From Nostoc foliaceum FACHB-393 (lineage in GTDB: Bacteria > Cyanobacteriota > Cyanobacteriia > Cyanobacteriales > Nostocaceae): a stretch of DNA of 64,000 nt. The stretch is taken from assembly GCF_014698505.1 (NCBI RefSeq), contig NZ_JACJTD010000003.1:124001-188000 (forward strand), read 5' to 3'. A program made the translations under genes and the position numbers. Below the pieces are notes generated by a model, which was not told where the DNA came from, did no database searches, and was given only the letters and a program-made list of their open reading frames with translations. Below, in pieces: positions 19,187 through 28,413 of this stretch; the stretch's first letter is position 1; every line of letters begins with the position of its first letter.

Positions 19187-19678
19187 ATGTTTAGAAGACT
19201 AATTGGCGTTGTTATGGCCACTGTTTTACTCTCGTTTCAGTTGTTTGTCGGTAGCGCGACAGCAGTGGAACTGGACGAAGCTACCCGAACAGTGCCATTA
19301 AATGCTCAAGGTGATACCGTCGTACTTAGCCTAAAACAAGTCAAAGAAGGTAAACGCTTATTTAATTACGCTTGCGCCCAATGTCATGCTGGGGGAGTTA
19401 CCAAGGTAAACCAGAACGTGGGACTCACTCCAGATGATCTGGCACTGGCAACACCCAACCGTAATAACATTGAAGGCTTAGTGGATTACCTGAAAAATCC
19501 CACTACTTACGACGGGGAAGAAGAGATTTCCGAAATACACCCCAGTATCAAAAGCGCAGATATTTTCACAGCAATGCGAAATCTGACAGATGATGACTTG
19601 GAGGCGATCGCCGGCCATATTCTCTTACAACCCAAAATCGTTGGCACTAAGTGGGGAGGCGGAAAAATCTATTACTAA
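19187..19678 (+). CDS. psbV: Cytochrome c-550 of photosystem II
   Basis: 163 residues. An extrinsic lumenal protein that stabilises the Mn4CaO5 oxygen-evolving cluster. The signal peptide LIGVVMATVLLSFQLFVGSATA ends just before VELDEATRTVPLN, the usual mature start. The single haem motif CAQCH is at about residues 63-67, with the second axial His probably in IAGHILLQPKIVG. The C-terminus GGGKIYY is typical. AGGGGA lies six bases before the ATG. Confidence 0.96.
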   Translation: MFRRLIGVVMATVLLSFQLFVGSATAVELDEATRTVPLNAQGDTVVLSLKQVKEGKRLFNYACAQCHAGGVTKVNQNVGLTPDDLALATPNRNNIEGLVDYLKNPTTYDGEEEISEIHPSIKSADIFTAMRNLTDDDLEAIAGHILLQPKIVGTKWGGGKIYY

Positions 19679-19682
19679 ATCC

Positions 19683-19780
19683 TGGAATTAGTACTGGGTA
19701 TTGGGTACTGGGTGCTGGGGATTAGGGATTGGAAAGAAATCAGTCCCTAATTCCTAGCCCCCAATGCCTAGTTTTTAGCA
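19683..19780. repeat. STRR: GGGTACT/GGGTATT heptamers with inverted copy
   Basis: After psbV, repeats of the type TGGGTAC / TGGGTGC and GGGATTA are followed by complementary TCCCTAA and CCCCAAT units, so the segment can fold back. It may act as the psbV terminator; no coding potential. Confidence 0.5.
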
Positions 19781-20077
19781 AAATTTAGCTGCTTTCGTTT
19801 CGCAGCAGCACAACAGGCTCCTGGTTGGGGCACGGAAAATTTTTGAAAAATTAAGATATTCCTCAAGAAAAATAAAAATCTATAATTTTACCGATTACCT
19901 CTATTCACAGGCTTCTTGGTCTATAGCAGTCTAGTATTTATTACTGATTGCAGAGCTTTTCTCAATAAATTGCTTCCCATTCTTAAAAAAAAAATGTATC
20001 TATGACAGATTGTCATATTTGGCGTTGATTTTATTTAAAATGAGAAAGGAAAAAAAATTGTTTGTTAGGAGAGAGCG
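19781..20077 (+). promoter_or_regulatory. petE upstream region with an inverted repeat
   Basis: No gene is visible. ATGACA and TGTCAT separated by three bases (20002-20016) lie about 62 bases before the petE ATG, where an operator would sit. Copper-responsive control of petE and petJ is known in cyanobacteria, but I cannot show that this site is the one used. AGGAGAG lies about five bases before the petE ATG. Confidence 0.4.
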
Positions 20078-20497
20078 ATGAAATTGATATCCGCAAGCTT
20101 GCGACGCCTTAGTTTAGCTGTGTTAACAATCCTTTTAGTTGTTAGCAGCTTTGCTGTTTTTACTCCCAGTGCTTCGGCTGAAACCTACAAGGTGAAATTG
20201 GGTAGCGATAAAGGAATGCTGGCATTTGAACCGAAAAAGTTGACAATTAAACCAGGTGACACAATTGAATGGGTGAACAATAAAGTTCCTCCCCATAATG
20301 TTGTGTTTGATGCTGCCAAAAACCCCGCCAAGGATGCCGCTTTAGCAAAATCCCTGTCTCATAAGAATTTGCTAATGAGTGCTGGTCAAAAGGAAACAAC
20401 CACCTTCCCCGCAGACGCACCTGCTGGTGACTACACCTTCTACTGCGAACCCCACCGTGGTGCTGGCATGGTTGGTACAATCACTGTTGAAGGCTAG
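20078..20497 (+). CDS. petE: Plastocyanin
   Basis: 139 residues with a 34-residue signal peptide ending ASA before [15 protein letters not shown] type I copper protein carrying electrons from cytochrome b6f to photosystem I in the thylakoid lumen. Copper ligands: His in PHNVVFD, then Cys, His and Met in [12 protein letters not shown] near the C-terminus. All four ligands are present. It neighbours petJ, whose product can replace it under low copper. Confidence 0.97.
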   Translation: MKLISASLRRLSLAVLTILLVVSSFAVFTPSASAETYKVKLGSDKGMLAFEPKKLTIKPGDTIEWVNNKVPPHNVVFDAAKNPAKDAALAKSLSHKNLLMSAGQKETTTFPADAPAGDYTFYCEPHRGAGMVGTITVEG

Positions 20498-20587
20498 AAA
20501 CCTCGCCGTTGGCACAAGATGATTTATCAGTGAAATTAGCTCATCTCAACATGTCACACTCCTAGAGTGACGCACACAATGGATAAA

Positions 20588-20663
20588 TGGCGGTAACGAG
20601 TCCTATCCTCCCCTAAGACGCTAAGTAACCTGTAGCGATAGAGGGGTGAACTCGTTACCGCCA
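20588..20663 (+). terminator. Long hairpin after petE
   Basis: TGGCGGTAACGAGT (20588-20601) and its exact complement (20650-20663) form a 14-bp stem, with a smaller pairing CTCCCCT/AGAGGGG inside, followed by ATTTTGATC. It is a plausible petE terminator, though it could also be a dispersed Nostoc palindrome. Confidence 0.5.
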
Positions 20664-20740
20664 ATTTTGATCAAATTTGACTTAATCAGGCATTAATCGC
20701 GTTTATACTCTTGCTGGAGGCTTGTTGCGAGGAAATTCTG

Positions 20741-21085
20741 TTGAGAATACTTTTATTAATCCTACTTTTAGCGATCGCTTTATTCAAATTGACATTCATT
20801 AGTCCAGCACTAGCTGCCGAAATCTCCAATGGCGCTAAAATTTTCGAGGCTAACTGCGCTTCTTGCCATATAGGTGGCGGTAATATCCTCATTAGCCAGA
20901 AAACCTTGAAAAAGGAAGCATTATCAAAGTACCTAGAAAATTATAATAGCGACTCAATCGAGGCGATTATCCACCAAGTGCAAAATGGTAAAAATGCCAT
21001 GCCTGCCTTTAAAAGCAAGTTAACTTCTGAGGAGATTCTGGAGGTAGCTGCTTACGTTTTTCAGAATGCAGAACAAGGCTGGTAA
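20741..21085 (+). CDS. petJ: Cytochrome c6
   Basis: About 114 residues from a TTG at 20741, chosen because GAGGAA lies seven bases upstream and it gives a clean signal peptide ([14 protein letters not shown]... ALAAE). An earlier in-frame TTG at 20711 would add a Cys-rich, non-signal-like extension. Haem motif CASCH, and the axial Met in NGKNAMPAF. The mature part aligns well by eye with Nostoc PetJ. The electron carrier is interchangeable with plastocyanin. It could be a c6-like paralog. Confidence 0.88.
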   Translation: MRILLLILLLAIALFKLTFISPALAAEISNGAKIFEANCASCHIGGGNILISQKTLKKEALSKYLENYNSDSIEAIIHQVQNGKNAMPAFKSKLTSEEILEVAAYVFQNAEQGW

Positions 21086-21105
21086 AGTAGCTGTACCCTA
21101 TACTT

Positions 21106-21163
21106 CTTGTGGGGTAAGTGTCTCGCCAGTAATTAAAGGCGGGTTAGACACCCACCTCACAAG
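21106..21163. repeat. Imperfect palindrome after petJ
   Basis: CTTGTGGGGT..GTGTCT faces AGACACCCACCTCACAAG with an inner GCC/GGC pairing. It lies 21 bases after petJ and resembles dispersed Nostoc palindromes; it could serve as a terminator. Confidence 0.45.
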
Positions 21164-21244
21164 ATTGGAGAATTTTATTGTTGGAAATACCTAAGTGTAT
21201 TTATTAGGTATAATCTTCTAATCAACTTCAAATTTAGTTATATC

Positions 21245-21329
21245 TGACGAACTAGCTATAGCCAGTTCGTCAACTGCTAAAAACGATATTTTAAAGATGA
21301 ATGATAAATTCAGAATCTTTATCATTCAT
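21245..21329. repeat. Two hairpins between petJ and the TonB-like gene
   Basis: TGACGAACT (21245-21253) pairs with 21264-21272. ATGAATGATAAA (21297-21308) pairs perfectly with 21318-21329. They lie between convergent genes; transcript ends are the simplest role. Confidence 0.45.
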
Positions 21330-21370
21330 AGCTTTTAGCTTGTTCTTAATCCAAAATCAGCCGCTGGTGA

Positions 21371-23005
21371 TTATTTTTCTGGATTAGACTTTTGTCTATT
21401 TTCCTTCACTTCACGCAACCGTTCTACTAATTTTCCATCCGATTCAGTAGAGGGTGTAGGCTGAGTCTTATTGACTCTCGGCAGAACTAACGGTTCAGGA
21501 GTAGTAGCTGTCGATGAAGGCGTAAGCTGGTTATTTCTGATTTGCAGTTCAGAGAATGGTTTAGAAGTAACAGCTGGTGAGGGCGTAGGTTGATTGCTAT
21601 TGACTCCCGGTGCAGTTAATGGTTTGAGAGTACCTGTCGGTAAGGACGCAGGCTGGTTATTTCTGATGCGCAGTTCAGATAATGGTTTGGGAGTAGCTGC
21701 CGGTGATAACTCAGGCTGATTGCCATTGACTCCTGGTGCAGTTAATGGCTTAAGAGTACCTGTCGATGAAGGCGTGGACTGGTTATTTCTGATTCGCAGT
21801 TCAGGAAATGGTTTAGAAGTAGCTGCTGGTGAAGGGGTAAGCTGATTGTTATTGATTCCCGGTGCAGATAATTGAGTAGTCCCAGTGCTGTTGCTAGTGC
21901 TGTTTTGGAAACGTAAGTTAAATGGATAGGAACTAATCTGTTTATCTCCCTTGGGGGATTGCTTGTTAAAGTATTCCCTTGCTTCTAATTGCAATTCACG
22001 GGAAACTAACTTGTCTTGAAACTTGATATCTAAGACCTTACCATCAGGATCTACCACTAATACACCCAAAACAGAGCCTTCAAGATTCGGTTTATCGGTG
22101 GGTAATGTTTGGCGGATGACTGGTTTTTGTTCAGCGTTGGGGTATTGTTGCTGGACTTCTTTTCTCAGGTTTGCGTAAGAGTCTAGCTGTGCAATTGCCA
22201 GTTCAGTTCCTTTCACAGATGAATCGGGTGTCTTGAGCGTGGTGTCCCTAATTAGGCTTAAGCTATCCCCAGTCCTTGGAGTTTGTTTTAAAGAATTTAT
22301 CAGCGGGTTTTGAGCAATTCTAGACGCATCATTCCCTGCTTGCGTCATCTGTGGAGTCGTATTTCGCTGTGCTGTTGTAATGGGGCTAGTGTCAGATAGA
22401 TTTGGCGGTTGGGTATTTTGCAGAATATCATCGGGTATTTTCTGCGACTGCAATTCTGGCAATCTATTTATAGCCAGCGGCTTAGGTGCCTCGTATTTGG
22501 TGTCAGTGACATTCACACGAGGAACTGATGGAGAGAATTTGGCGCTGTTATTGAATTTAGAACTGTCAAATTTAGAGGCATCAAATCGCAAATTATCACT
22601 AGGAATCATCCGCAAAGACTGCCTTGTAGGCAAGGAAGACACCCGATAGTTATTCAATGATGCGGGTAACGGAGGCATTACTAACTGGCTGGATGACGGT
22701 GGTGCCAATGGAGCTAATCCAGTTTGGGCACTAAAGTTGGGAGCAGAAAGTGGCGCTATTGGAGGAAGTTGTTGTAAACCAACTTGGGGCGTGCTTTGCG
22801 GCAAACGGCTTTGGTCGGCTTGGCTCAATTCCAAAAGTCCGACGGTTTTGGATGATTCTGTATCTCTGGGTTTGCTAGAATCCATAGGCATCAATGGCAC
22901 AATCATTGCGATCGCACCGTGAATGCCAAGAGAAGCTATAGCTGCTATCCCAATTGGCTGGCTTAAGATTTCTGGTATATTTTTAAACAGGGAGACGTAA
23001 GACAT
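21371..23005 (-). CDS. TonB-like, proline-rich membrane-anchored protein
   Basis: 544 residues. A short N-terminal cytoplasmic piece precedes one membrane helix (IGIAAIASLGIHGAIAMIVPL, about residues 17-37), then a long Pro/Ser-rich periplasmic stretch. About residues 305-365 look like a TonB C-terminal-type domain: LGVLVVDPDGKVLDIKFQDK...LQLEAREYF. After it come about three copies of a roughly 42-residue unit with LRIRNNQ, TLKPLTAPGV and SPAAT. A TonB-like energy-transfer role is inferred from this layout; the repeats after the domain are unusual. Confidence 0.65.
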   Translation of the reverse strand: MSYVSLFKNIPEILSQPIGIAAIASLGIHGAIAMIVPLMPMDSSKPRDTESSKTVGLLELSQADQSRLPQSTPQVGLQQLPPIAPLSAPNFSAQTGLAPLAPPSSSQLVMPPLPASLNNYRVSSLPTRQSLRMIPSDNLRFDASKFDSSKFNNSAKFSPSVPRVNVTDTKYEAPKPLAINRLPELQSQKIPDDILQNTQPPNLSDTSPITTAQRNTTPQMTQAGNDASRIAQNPLINSLKQTPRTGDSLSLIRDTTLKTPDSSVKGTELAIAQLDSYANLRKEVQQQYPNAEQKPVIRQTLPTDKPNLEGSVLGVLVVDPDGKVLDIKFQDKLVSRELQLEAREYFNKQSPKGDKQISSYPFNLRFQNSTSNSTGTTQLSAPGINNNQLTPSPAATSKPFPELRIRNNQSTPSSTGTLKPLTAPGVNGNQPELSPAATPKPLSELRIRNNQPASLPTGTLKPLTAPGVNSNQPTPSPAVTSKPFSELQIRNNQLTPSSTATTPEPLVLPRVNKTQPTPSTESDGKLVERLREVKENRQKSNPEK

Positions 23006-23624
23006 AGCTGTTATCGTTCACTCGGCTCAGTTGCAGTTGACTAGCGATTTTCTCTTTTTGACTATATTGCAATATCTTGCAATATATGCGTCCCTCTAAG
23101 GAAATAATAACTTCATATCCTGGCAATTAAAACGCCAAAATTGCTACTTATTTCACTCTTTAATTGATCAATGACGCTGTATCATGTGTTCTAAATTTGA
23201 GCTTACTAAAGAGATATTTGAAAAATTACTACTTTTGATTTCTTATTGTTATGACGCACACAACTAAGATTAATATCTGGGATATTTCTAAAGTTTCGGT
23301 GAACACACAAGTCTGAGCGCATCACAACGTCTGCTGAAGTTTCCTTGTTTTTTCTACTGTTTTTCAGTCAACTACGCTTCTGTAACAGATGGCACACTTG
23401 CTTTTACTAGACTAGCCCCTATGTGAAAATACTACCACATTAGCAGTCCCTAAAACTGTTGCAAATTGTACAATTTTATTGACATTCTAGCCTTAAACCC
23501 CGCTAAAGCTATTTGGGTTTTTATAAAAGGAGTCAGTCATGCGATCGCAATTTTAACTTTTAACTTCTGACTACTTCTTCGCCAAAAAAGTTCAAACCCT
23601 AAATCATTGCAACCAAAATTTAAA
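23006..23624. other. Intergenic region, no gene seen
   Basis: About 620 bases between divergent genes. AT-rich, with one HIP1-like site near 23540 and short STRR-like TTTTAAC units just after it. I find no RNA gene, promoter pair or ORF that I can support. Confidence 0.4.
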
Positions 23625-24320
23625 ATGCCGTTACCGACAGTTATTGTACCTGGATATCTAGAAAGCGCGATCGCTTACCGCCAACTAGAACAATCCCTAC
23701 AAGAGTTAGATTTTCCAACGGTTACAGTACCACTGCGACGGCGTGACTGGCTACCCACTATTGGAGGAAGACCTATAACGCCAATTCTGCAACAACTCGA
23801 TCTTACGATCAAGCATACATTGCTGCAACATAATGCTACTCAAGTTAACTTGATTGGTCACTCAGCAGGAGGTTGGATATCCCGTATCTACATGGGAGAA
23901 AAGCCTTATTTGGCAGGAGGTAACGTTAAACCATCCCTCTGGAAAGCGTATCCCTTGATTGCTACTCTCATAACCTTGGGTACACCCCATATTAGTCAAG
24001 AACGCTGGACTCGCTCCAATCTAGATTTTGTGACCAATAACTACCCAGGAGCTTTTTACAAAAACGTTCGTTACGTTTGTGTAGCTGGCAAAACTATCTT
24101 TGGGCAAAGGCGGACTGGTAGTTGGTTAGCTTACAGTAGTTACCAATTAACTTGTGGTAAGGGCAACACTTGGGGAGATGGAATCACGCCCATTGAAGCT
24201 GCTCACTTAGAAGGCGCAGAAAATCTGGTGATTGAAGGTGTGAAGCATTCTCCGAGAAGTCCTGGGATTTGGTATGGTTCACCAGAACCCTTAAAAGCTT
24301 GGGTGCAATATTTGATTTAA
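23625..24320 (+). CDS. Lipase-like alpha/beta hydrolase
   Basis: 231 residues from the ATG at 23625 (an in-frame TTG at 23607 is also possible). It begins PLPTVIVPGYLES, the oxyanion strand, and has the nucleophile elbow GHSAGG near residue 82. The His probably lies in VKHSPRSPG near the end, and the acid in WGDGITPIEAA. This resembles triacylglycerol-lipase or PGAP1-like hydrolases of cyanobacteria. Probably cytoplasmic; no signal peptide. Substrate unknown. Confidence 0.75.
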   Translation: MPLPTVIVPGYLESAIAYRQLEQSLQELDFPTVTVPLRRRDWLPTIGGRPITPILQQLDLTIKHTLLQHNATQVNLIGHSAGGWISRIYMGEKPYLAGGNVKPSLWKAYPLIATLITLGTPHISQERWTRSNLDFVTNNYPGAFYKNVRYVCVAGKTIFGQRRTGSWLAYSSYQLTCGKGNTWGDGITPIEAAHLEGAENLVIEGVKHSPRSPGIWYGSPEPLKAWVQYLI

Positions 24321-24380
24321 CTGGTAACTTGCGCTATTTTTAACAATCGCCTAGCAATAAATTACTAAGCTAATAGCTAA

Positions 24381-24552
24381 AGTCGTCTAAAGACGACTAG
24401 TAAACGGTTGGGGCTATTAGGCTCAGACTTAAGTCTGAGGTGGGCTAGTTAGCTCATCGCAAATGGTGTAATATATCCAATTTAACAAACTATAGCGGTT
24501 CTAGTTTACGTGAGGTACACCCGTATGGGCAGTGCCGTGCCCCTACACCTAG
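24381..24552. repeat. Cluster of dispersed palindromic elements
   Basis: AGTCGTCT/AGACGACT (24381-24398), a perfect 18-base palindrome CTCAGACTTAAGTCTGAG (24422-24439), and GGGCAGTGCCGTGCCC near 24529. All resemble small dispersed repeats known in Nostoc. They fill most of the 361 bases between the lipase and cytochrome genes. Confidence 0.6.
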
Positions 24553-24681
24553 CAATATAATCTTGTACCGTATCTGAGTGGAAACTATATATTTTATTTG
24601 GGTAATGCAACATTTATTAATATTTCTTAGCTAAAATTATAAGTGTAATAAATACCTAGTTAAGAACAGGAGGGGTGAGCT

Positions 24682-25341
24682 ATGCAAAGCACCCAGTTCG
24701 ATAGGATTTTGCGACGAGTAGCGACGATATTATCGGTCGTGATTCTGACTCTGTGCTTAATTTATATCTCTACCGGAGTAATGCTTTCTTTTTACTATGA
24801 ACCGACAGCAGGCGGAGCTTATAACTCATTAAAGATGATTAATACACAACTGCCATATGGCTGGTTGTTTTGGAGAGCGCATGATATTGCTGGTAACGCG
24901 ATAATTGCGATCGCTCTCATTCAAATTGTGGTGATGTTTTTAGGTCGGCAATTTCGCAAGAGTTGGCTGGCTGCTTGGATTAGTGGGATTTTGTTGACCT
25001 TAAGTGCGATCGGGCTGAATTGGACAGCGATGATCCTAGATTGGACTCAGGAAGGGTACTGGCGTTTTAACATTGAACTAGGAACCATCGAAGCCATTCC
25101 TTTGATTGGTGGACAACTGCGCGACATCCTGACTGGGGGTGGAGCGATTAACACAGTTACTGTCGAACATCTTTACACAATACACAGTTATTTAATTTCC
25201 GTGGCGACACTAATTCTTGCCATAGTTCATTTATCTGCTTTACTGTGGCAAGAATGGGAAATGTATCAAGAAGCGCCAAGACCAGAAATTGATAATTTGC
25301 AACAACCACCAGAAGGCAAGTTTATTCCTTCCCAAGGATAA
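24682..25341 (+). CDS. Cytochrome b6 paralog with altered haem sites
   Basis: 219 residues, four membrane helices, co-linear with PetB: STGVMLSFYYEPT, GWLFWRAHDIAGN, WISGILLTLSAIGLN, GYWRFNIELG and IHSYLISVATLILAIVHL. Helix D keeps both His, 15 apart. Helix B keeps the first (RAHD) but has Gln where PetB has its second His (14 residues on). The Cys that in PetB holds haem c_i/c_n aligns with Thr here. So the bp haem is probably kept while the bn and c sites are changed. It is not the housekeeping petB. AGGAGGGG precedes the ATG. No subunit IV gene is linked. Confidence 0.8.
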   Translation: MQSTQFDRILRRVATILSVVILTLCLIYISTGVMLSFYYEPTAGGAYNSLKMINTQLPYGWLFWRAHDIAGNAIIAIALIQIVVMFLGRQFRKSWLAAWISGILLTLSAIGLNWTAMILDWTQEGYWRFNIELGTIEAIPLIGGQLRDILTGGGAINTVTVEHLYTIHSYLISVATLILAIVHLSALLWQEWEMYQEAPRPEIDNLQQPPEGKFIPSQG

Positions 25342-25384
25342 TAAAGAGTCAAAAGTTAAAAATTTTCCCCTGTCCTCATCCCCC

Positions 25385-27304
25385 TCATCCCCCAGGAGCC
25401 TCACTAGCGGAAAATTGAGACAATTGGGCGAGGGATAGGTCTTCAACCTCCGGTAACTTTTCTAGAGAGAGGGGAGTGGATTGGGTAGCACCAGATAAGC
25501 GTTTTAAAAGGCTAGGTCTGGGGTCATGCAACAGGTAAATAATGCGATCGCCAACTTCCCACTCTTGGTTAGCTGGCATTACCTGTAAGCGTTCTTCTCG
25601 CTCTACCAATAGTGGTATCAATACCCCAGTCCGAATCTTTTCTTGGATGCGATCGCATTGAGTGGAAAACTCCAACTCATTTAGCGTAGTTGTCCCCAAC
25701 TTGACTCTTCCATCATTCAAATATTCATTCCAAGTTTTAATCGCTAAGTCTGGGATAAAAGCCTGATTAACTTTATTACTAGCCGAAATATTCGCTTGCG
25801 GATCGCGTGGGAAAACAGCTAAGACGCGCGGCGGCTTAAATTCCTCAGCTGCCCTTTGAGCCAAAACAAAATTCACCTCGCCATTACTTGTCATAGCCAA
25901 AAAAGTACCCATAGAGGCAAGTCCTGCCTCTTCCAAAACAGCAGCATCCAGCGCACTGCTGGCAATCACCCGCAGATTTTGCGCCTCAGCTTGAACAAGA
26001 CATTGGGGGTCAGTATCAATCATGACCACGTTTTCTTCTCGTTCTTGAAAGAACCGGGCAATCAAAAGACTCAAGGGATTACAACCCACAATCACTGCCC
26101 CAGTTACGTCTTTGGAGGTGATTTGCAGAAATTTAGCAACCCAACCAGCTGTTAGCCCTTGGCAGACAACAGTCATAATAATTGTGAGGAAGACTAAAGC
26201 TTTAATGGAATCACCGCCGTTAATGCCACGTTGGGTCAGCGAAATTGCAAAAAAAGAAGCTACGGAGGCGGCAACAATTCCTCTAGGAGCAACCCAGCTT
26301 AAAAATAGTTTCTGTCGCCAGTTTAAGTCACTGTTCCACGTACACAAGAGGATATTAATCGGGCGAACGACAAACATTAGTACCAAAACAGTGAATAAAC
26401 TACCCCAACCCAAAGCAAACACACTGGCAATGGATAAATCAGCAGCTAATAAGATGAATAGCACCGAGACACTGAGAATTGTCAGCTGACCTTTAAAACT
26501 CCTTAACAGACGTTCTTCTGGGACTGAAGAGTTAGCAAAGACTGCTCCTGCAACTACTGTTGTCATTACTCCCGATTCACTGCGGATCATTTGCGATAAG
26601 GTAAACAAGCTCCAAAGTATTGCCAACACCACTAAGTTTTTTAGCTCGAATGACAGGAAACTGGCGCGTTTGAAAATCAAGCTCATCAGATAACCGCCAG
26701 CACCACCAATTGCCGCACCAACACCCAGGCGCATGAGTAAACCGACGATCGCATTAATCGGGTCAGCATCGCCGTTCAAAATGGTATCGAGGACAACGAA
26801 GGCGAGGATCGCTCCTACAGGGTCAATTAAAACCCCTTCTCCTTCCAAGAGTGTTGCTACTTGCCGATCTACATTGATTTGTTTAAGCAAAGGCCCAACC
26901 ACCGTTGGGCCTGTAACCACAACTATAGAAGCATAGAGAAAAGCTATATTCCAGGGAAATTCACCCAGCCAGTGGGCTGCCATACTCCCACCAAGCAGTG
27001 TGATCAGCGTTCCTAGAGTGACGAGCAATTGCAGGCTGACTGAAACTCTACCTAACTCTCGCAAATCCAAGTTAAGTCCGCCTTCAAACAAAATGATTGC
27101 CGTTGCTAGGGCGACAATAACTTCCAGTCCAGTACCTAGCAAATGGGGATGCAACAGCCCGATGCCATCAGAGCCAAAGAGGATGCCCAACAGCAATAAC
27201 AAAACAATGCTGGGTATCCGAAAGTATGCAGCCAGCACTTGGGCGCTAATGCCTGCAAGGACGGCGATCGCCATCTGTAGGGTAATTTCAAAAGATGCTT
27301 CCAT
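25385..27304 (-). CDS. CPA-family cation:proton antiporter with RCK domain
   Basis: 639 residues. About 12 membrane helices cover residues 1-395, with the NhaP/KefB-like parts LLLLGILFGSDGIGLL, LFEGGLNLDLRELG and GEGVLIDPVGAILAFVVLDT. A cytoplasmic TrkA-N Rossmann domain follows (VTGAVIVGCNPLSLLIARFF ... VVMIDTDPQC), then a TrkA-C-like segment near 560-610 (LVEREERLQVMPANQEWEVGDRI). Likely Na+/H+ or K+/H+ exchange gated by a nucleotide. It converges with the cytochrome gene (43 bases apart). Confidence 0.88.
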   Translation of the reverse strand: MEASFEITLQMAIAVLAGISAQVLAAYFRIPSIVLLLLLGILFGSDGIGLLHPHLLGTGLEVIVALATAIILFEGGLNLDLRELGRVSVSLQLLVTLGTLITLLGGSMAAHWLGEFPWNIAFLYASIVVVTGPTVVGPLLKQINVDRQVATLLEGEGVLIDPVGAILAFVVLDTILNGDADPINAIVGLLMRLGVGAAIGGAGGYLMSLIFKRASFLSFELKNLVVLAILWSLFTLSQMIRSESGVMTTVVAGAVFANSSVPEERLLRSFKGQLTILSVSVLFILLAADLSIASVFALGWGSLFTVLVLMFVVRPINILLCTWNSDLNWRQKLFLSWVAPRGIVAASVASFFAISLTQRGINGGDSIKALVFLTIIMTVVCQGLTAGWVAKFLQITSKDVTGAVIVGCNPLSLLIARFFQEREENVVMIDTDPQCLVQAEAQNLRVIASSALDAAVLEEAGLASMGTFLAMTSNGEVNFVLAQRAAEEFKPPRVLAVFPRDPQANISASNKVNQAFIPDLAIKTWNEYLNDGRVKLGTTTLNELEFSTQCDRIQEKIRTGVLIPLLVEREERLQVMPANQEWEVGDRIIYLLHDPRPSLLKRLSGATQSTPLSLEKLPEVEDLSLAQLSQFSASEAPGG

Positions 27305-27436
27305 GTTGTAGATTTTGAGCGATTTATTTCAAAATCTTTTATAAAAAACCGTAAACATTAACTTTACACGGTACAACATCATACCCTTTGTCCATTGCTG
27401 AATTTAGCGTTTTTTCTATCTGGACATCTTTTTAAA

Positions 27437-27490
27437 TCCCCAGCGCCCGACGCTGACGCACCCTGCGGCTTCCCGCAGAAACGTCTACAG
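27437..27490. repeat. Small dispersed repeat upstream of tRNA-Glu
   Basis: GC-rich palindromic tract containing CGCCCGACGCTGACGC and CCCTGCGGCTTCCCGCAG, unlike its AT-rich surroundings and similar to the inserts in the tRNA array at 34 kb. The rest of 27305-27633 shows nothing I can support. Confidence 0.5.
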
Positions 27491-27633
27491 AATTCTTTTT
27501 GTGTCTCCATGTCTCTTTGTATCCTCATTCAAGCTTTCGCCTCCACCCAGTTTAGCTGTCATAAACTTTTTTTGGCAAAACCTGTTGACAAAGGCAAGGA
27601 AATTGGTTAACTTATAAAAGGTCTGAGTCCGAT

Positions 27634-27706
27634 GCCCCCATCGTCTAGAGGCCTAGGACACCTCCCTTTCACGGAGGTAACGGGGATTCGAATTCCCCTG
27701 GGGGTA
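27634..27706 (+). tRNA. tRNA-Glu (UUC)
   Basis: 73 nt. The acceptor GCCCCCA pairs perfectly with TGGGGGT, discriminator A. Anticodon loop CTTTCAC gives UUC. T arm CGGGGATTCGAATTCCCCT is standard. It is intact and probably the housekeeping gene, which in cyanobacteria also supplies glutamyl-tRNA for tetrapyrrole synthesis. CCA is not encoded. Confidence 0.97.
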
Positions 27707-27796
27707 CTTAAAAACAATAAAAAAGCAGAATTATTTCTTGCTATAAATCTACTAAGTAAAAGTGTCATTCAGGAAAAAACCTGAATGACACTTTTA

Positions 27797-28405
27797 CTAT
27801 ACATAAGGTTCATTGCTGGCTAGCTTTTCTACACGTTGGTGAATGGCCAGAAGATTTAACCGCAGGTCTTTGCTCAGGCGATTTTCAATGATTCCCACTG
27901 GCATAGTGAGTTTAGGCCAAACTTGAATTGTGTAGCAAAGATTTGTTCCTACATACTCACCGAGAGAATAAGGCTCTAAGCACCAGCTACCAGAAAAGCC
28001 TTTAAAATCTCCTTCTACCATGCGGAAATTAATTTCTTTGGGGAAGCATTCTTCCAAATCCAGAACTACCCGCGCACAAAAGTTGAAATTCAATAAGCGC
28101 TGGGAGCCTACTTGCTCAAGTCTAATTCCACCATTGGGATGTTCGATTAGACGACTCTTGGCAAGATTGGGAAGAAAGTCAGGCAAGGCTTCATAATCTG
28201 TCAGAACCTTCCAGATTTGTTCCACTGGCTGGGGAATTTGGACTTTGGCACTGATTTGTCGCTTTCGCTCTGCTATTTTCTCAATTTGAACTTCTATTTT
28301 AGCTGCCAAAGCGACTGCATCAGCAGTCAAATCCCCTTCGAGGTTAATGTCATCACTAGGAGACTGGAAATCAGGGTTCTCTGTTGTGTTTTGTTCTTTA
28401 GTCAC
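27797..28405 (-). CDS. SRPBCC-family (polyketide cyclase/START-like) protein
   Basis: 202 residues. After a polar N-terminus, ISAKVQIPQPVEQIWKVLTDYEALPDFLPN is the hallmark start of the SRPBCC lipid/ligand-binding fold; LEECFPKEINFRMVEGDFKGFSGSW and the C-terminal helix continue it. It would bind a hydrophobic ligand in the cytoplasm; identity unknown. Its start lies only 8 bases after the stop of the upstream kinase-like gene, so both are co-transcribed. Confidence 0.78.
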   Translation of the reverse strand: MTKEQNTTENPDFQSPSDDINLEGDLTADAVALAAKIEVQIEKIAERKRQISAKVQIPQPVEQIWKVLTDYEALPDFLPNLAKSRLIEHPNGGIRLEQVGSQRLLNFNFCARVVLDLEECFPKEINFRMVEGDFKGFSGSWCLEPYSLGEYVGTNLCYTIQVWPKLTMPVGIIENRLSKDLRLNLLAIHQRVEKLASNEPYV

Positions 28406-28413
28406 TTTCAGAA

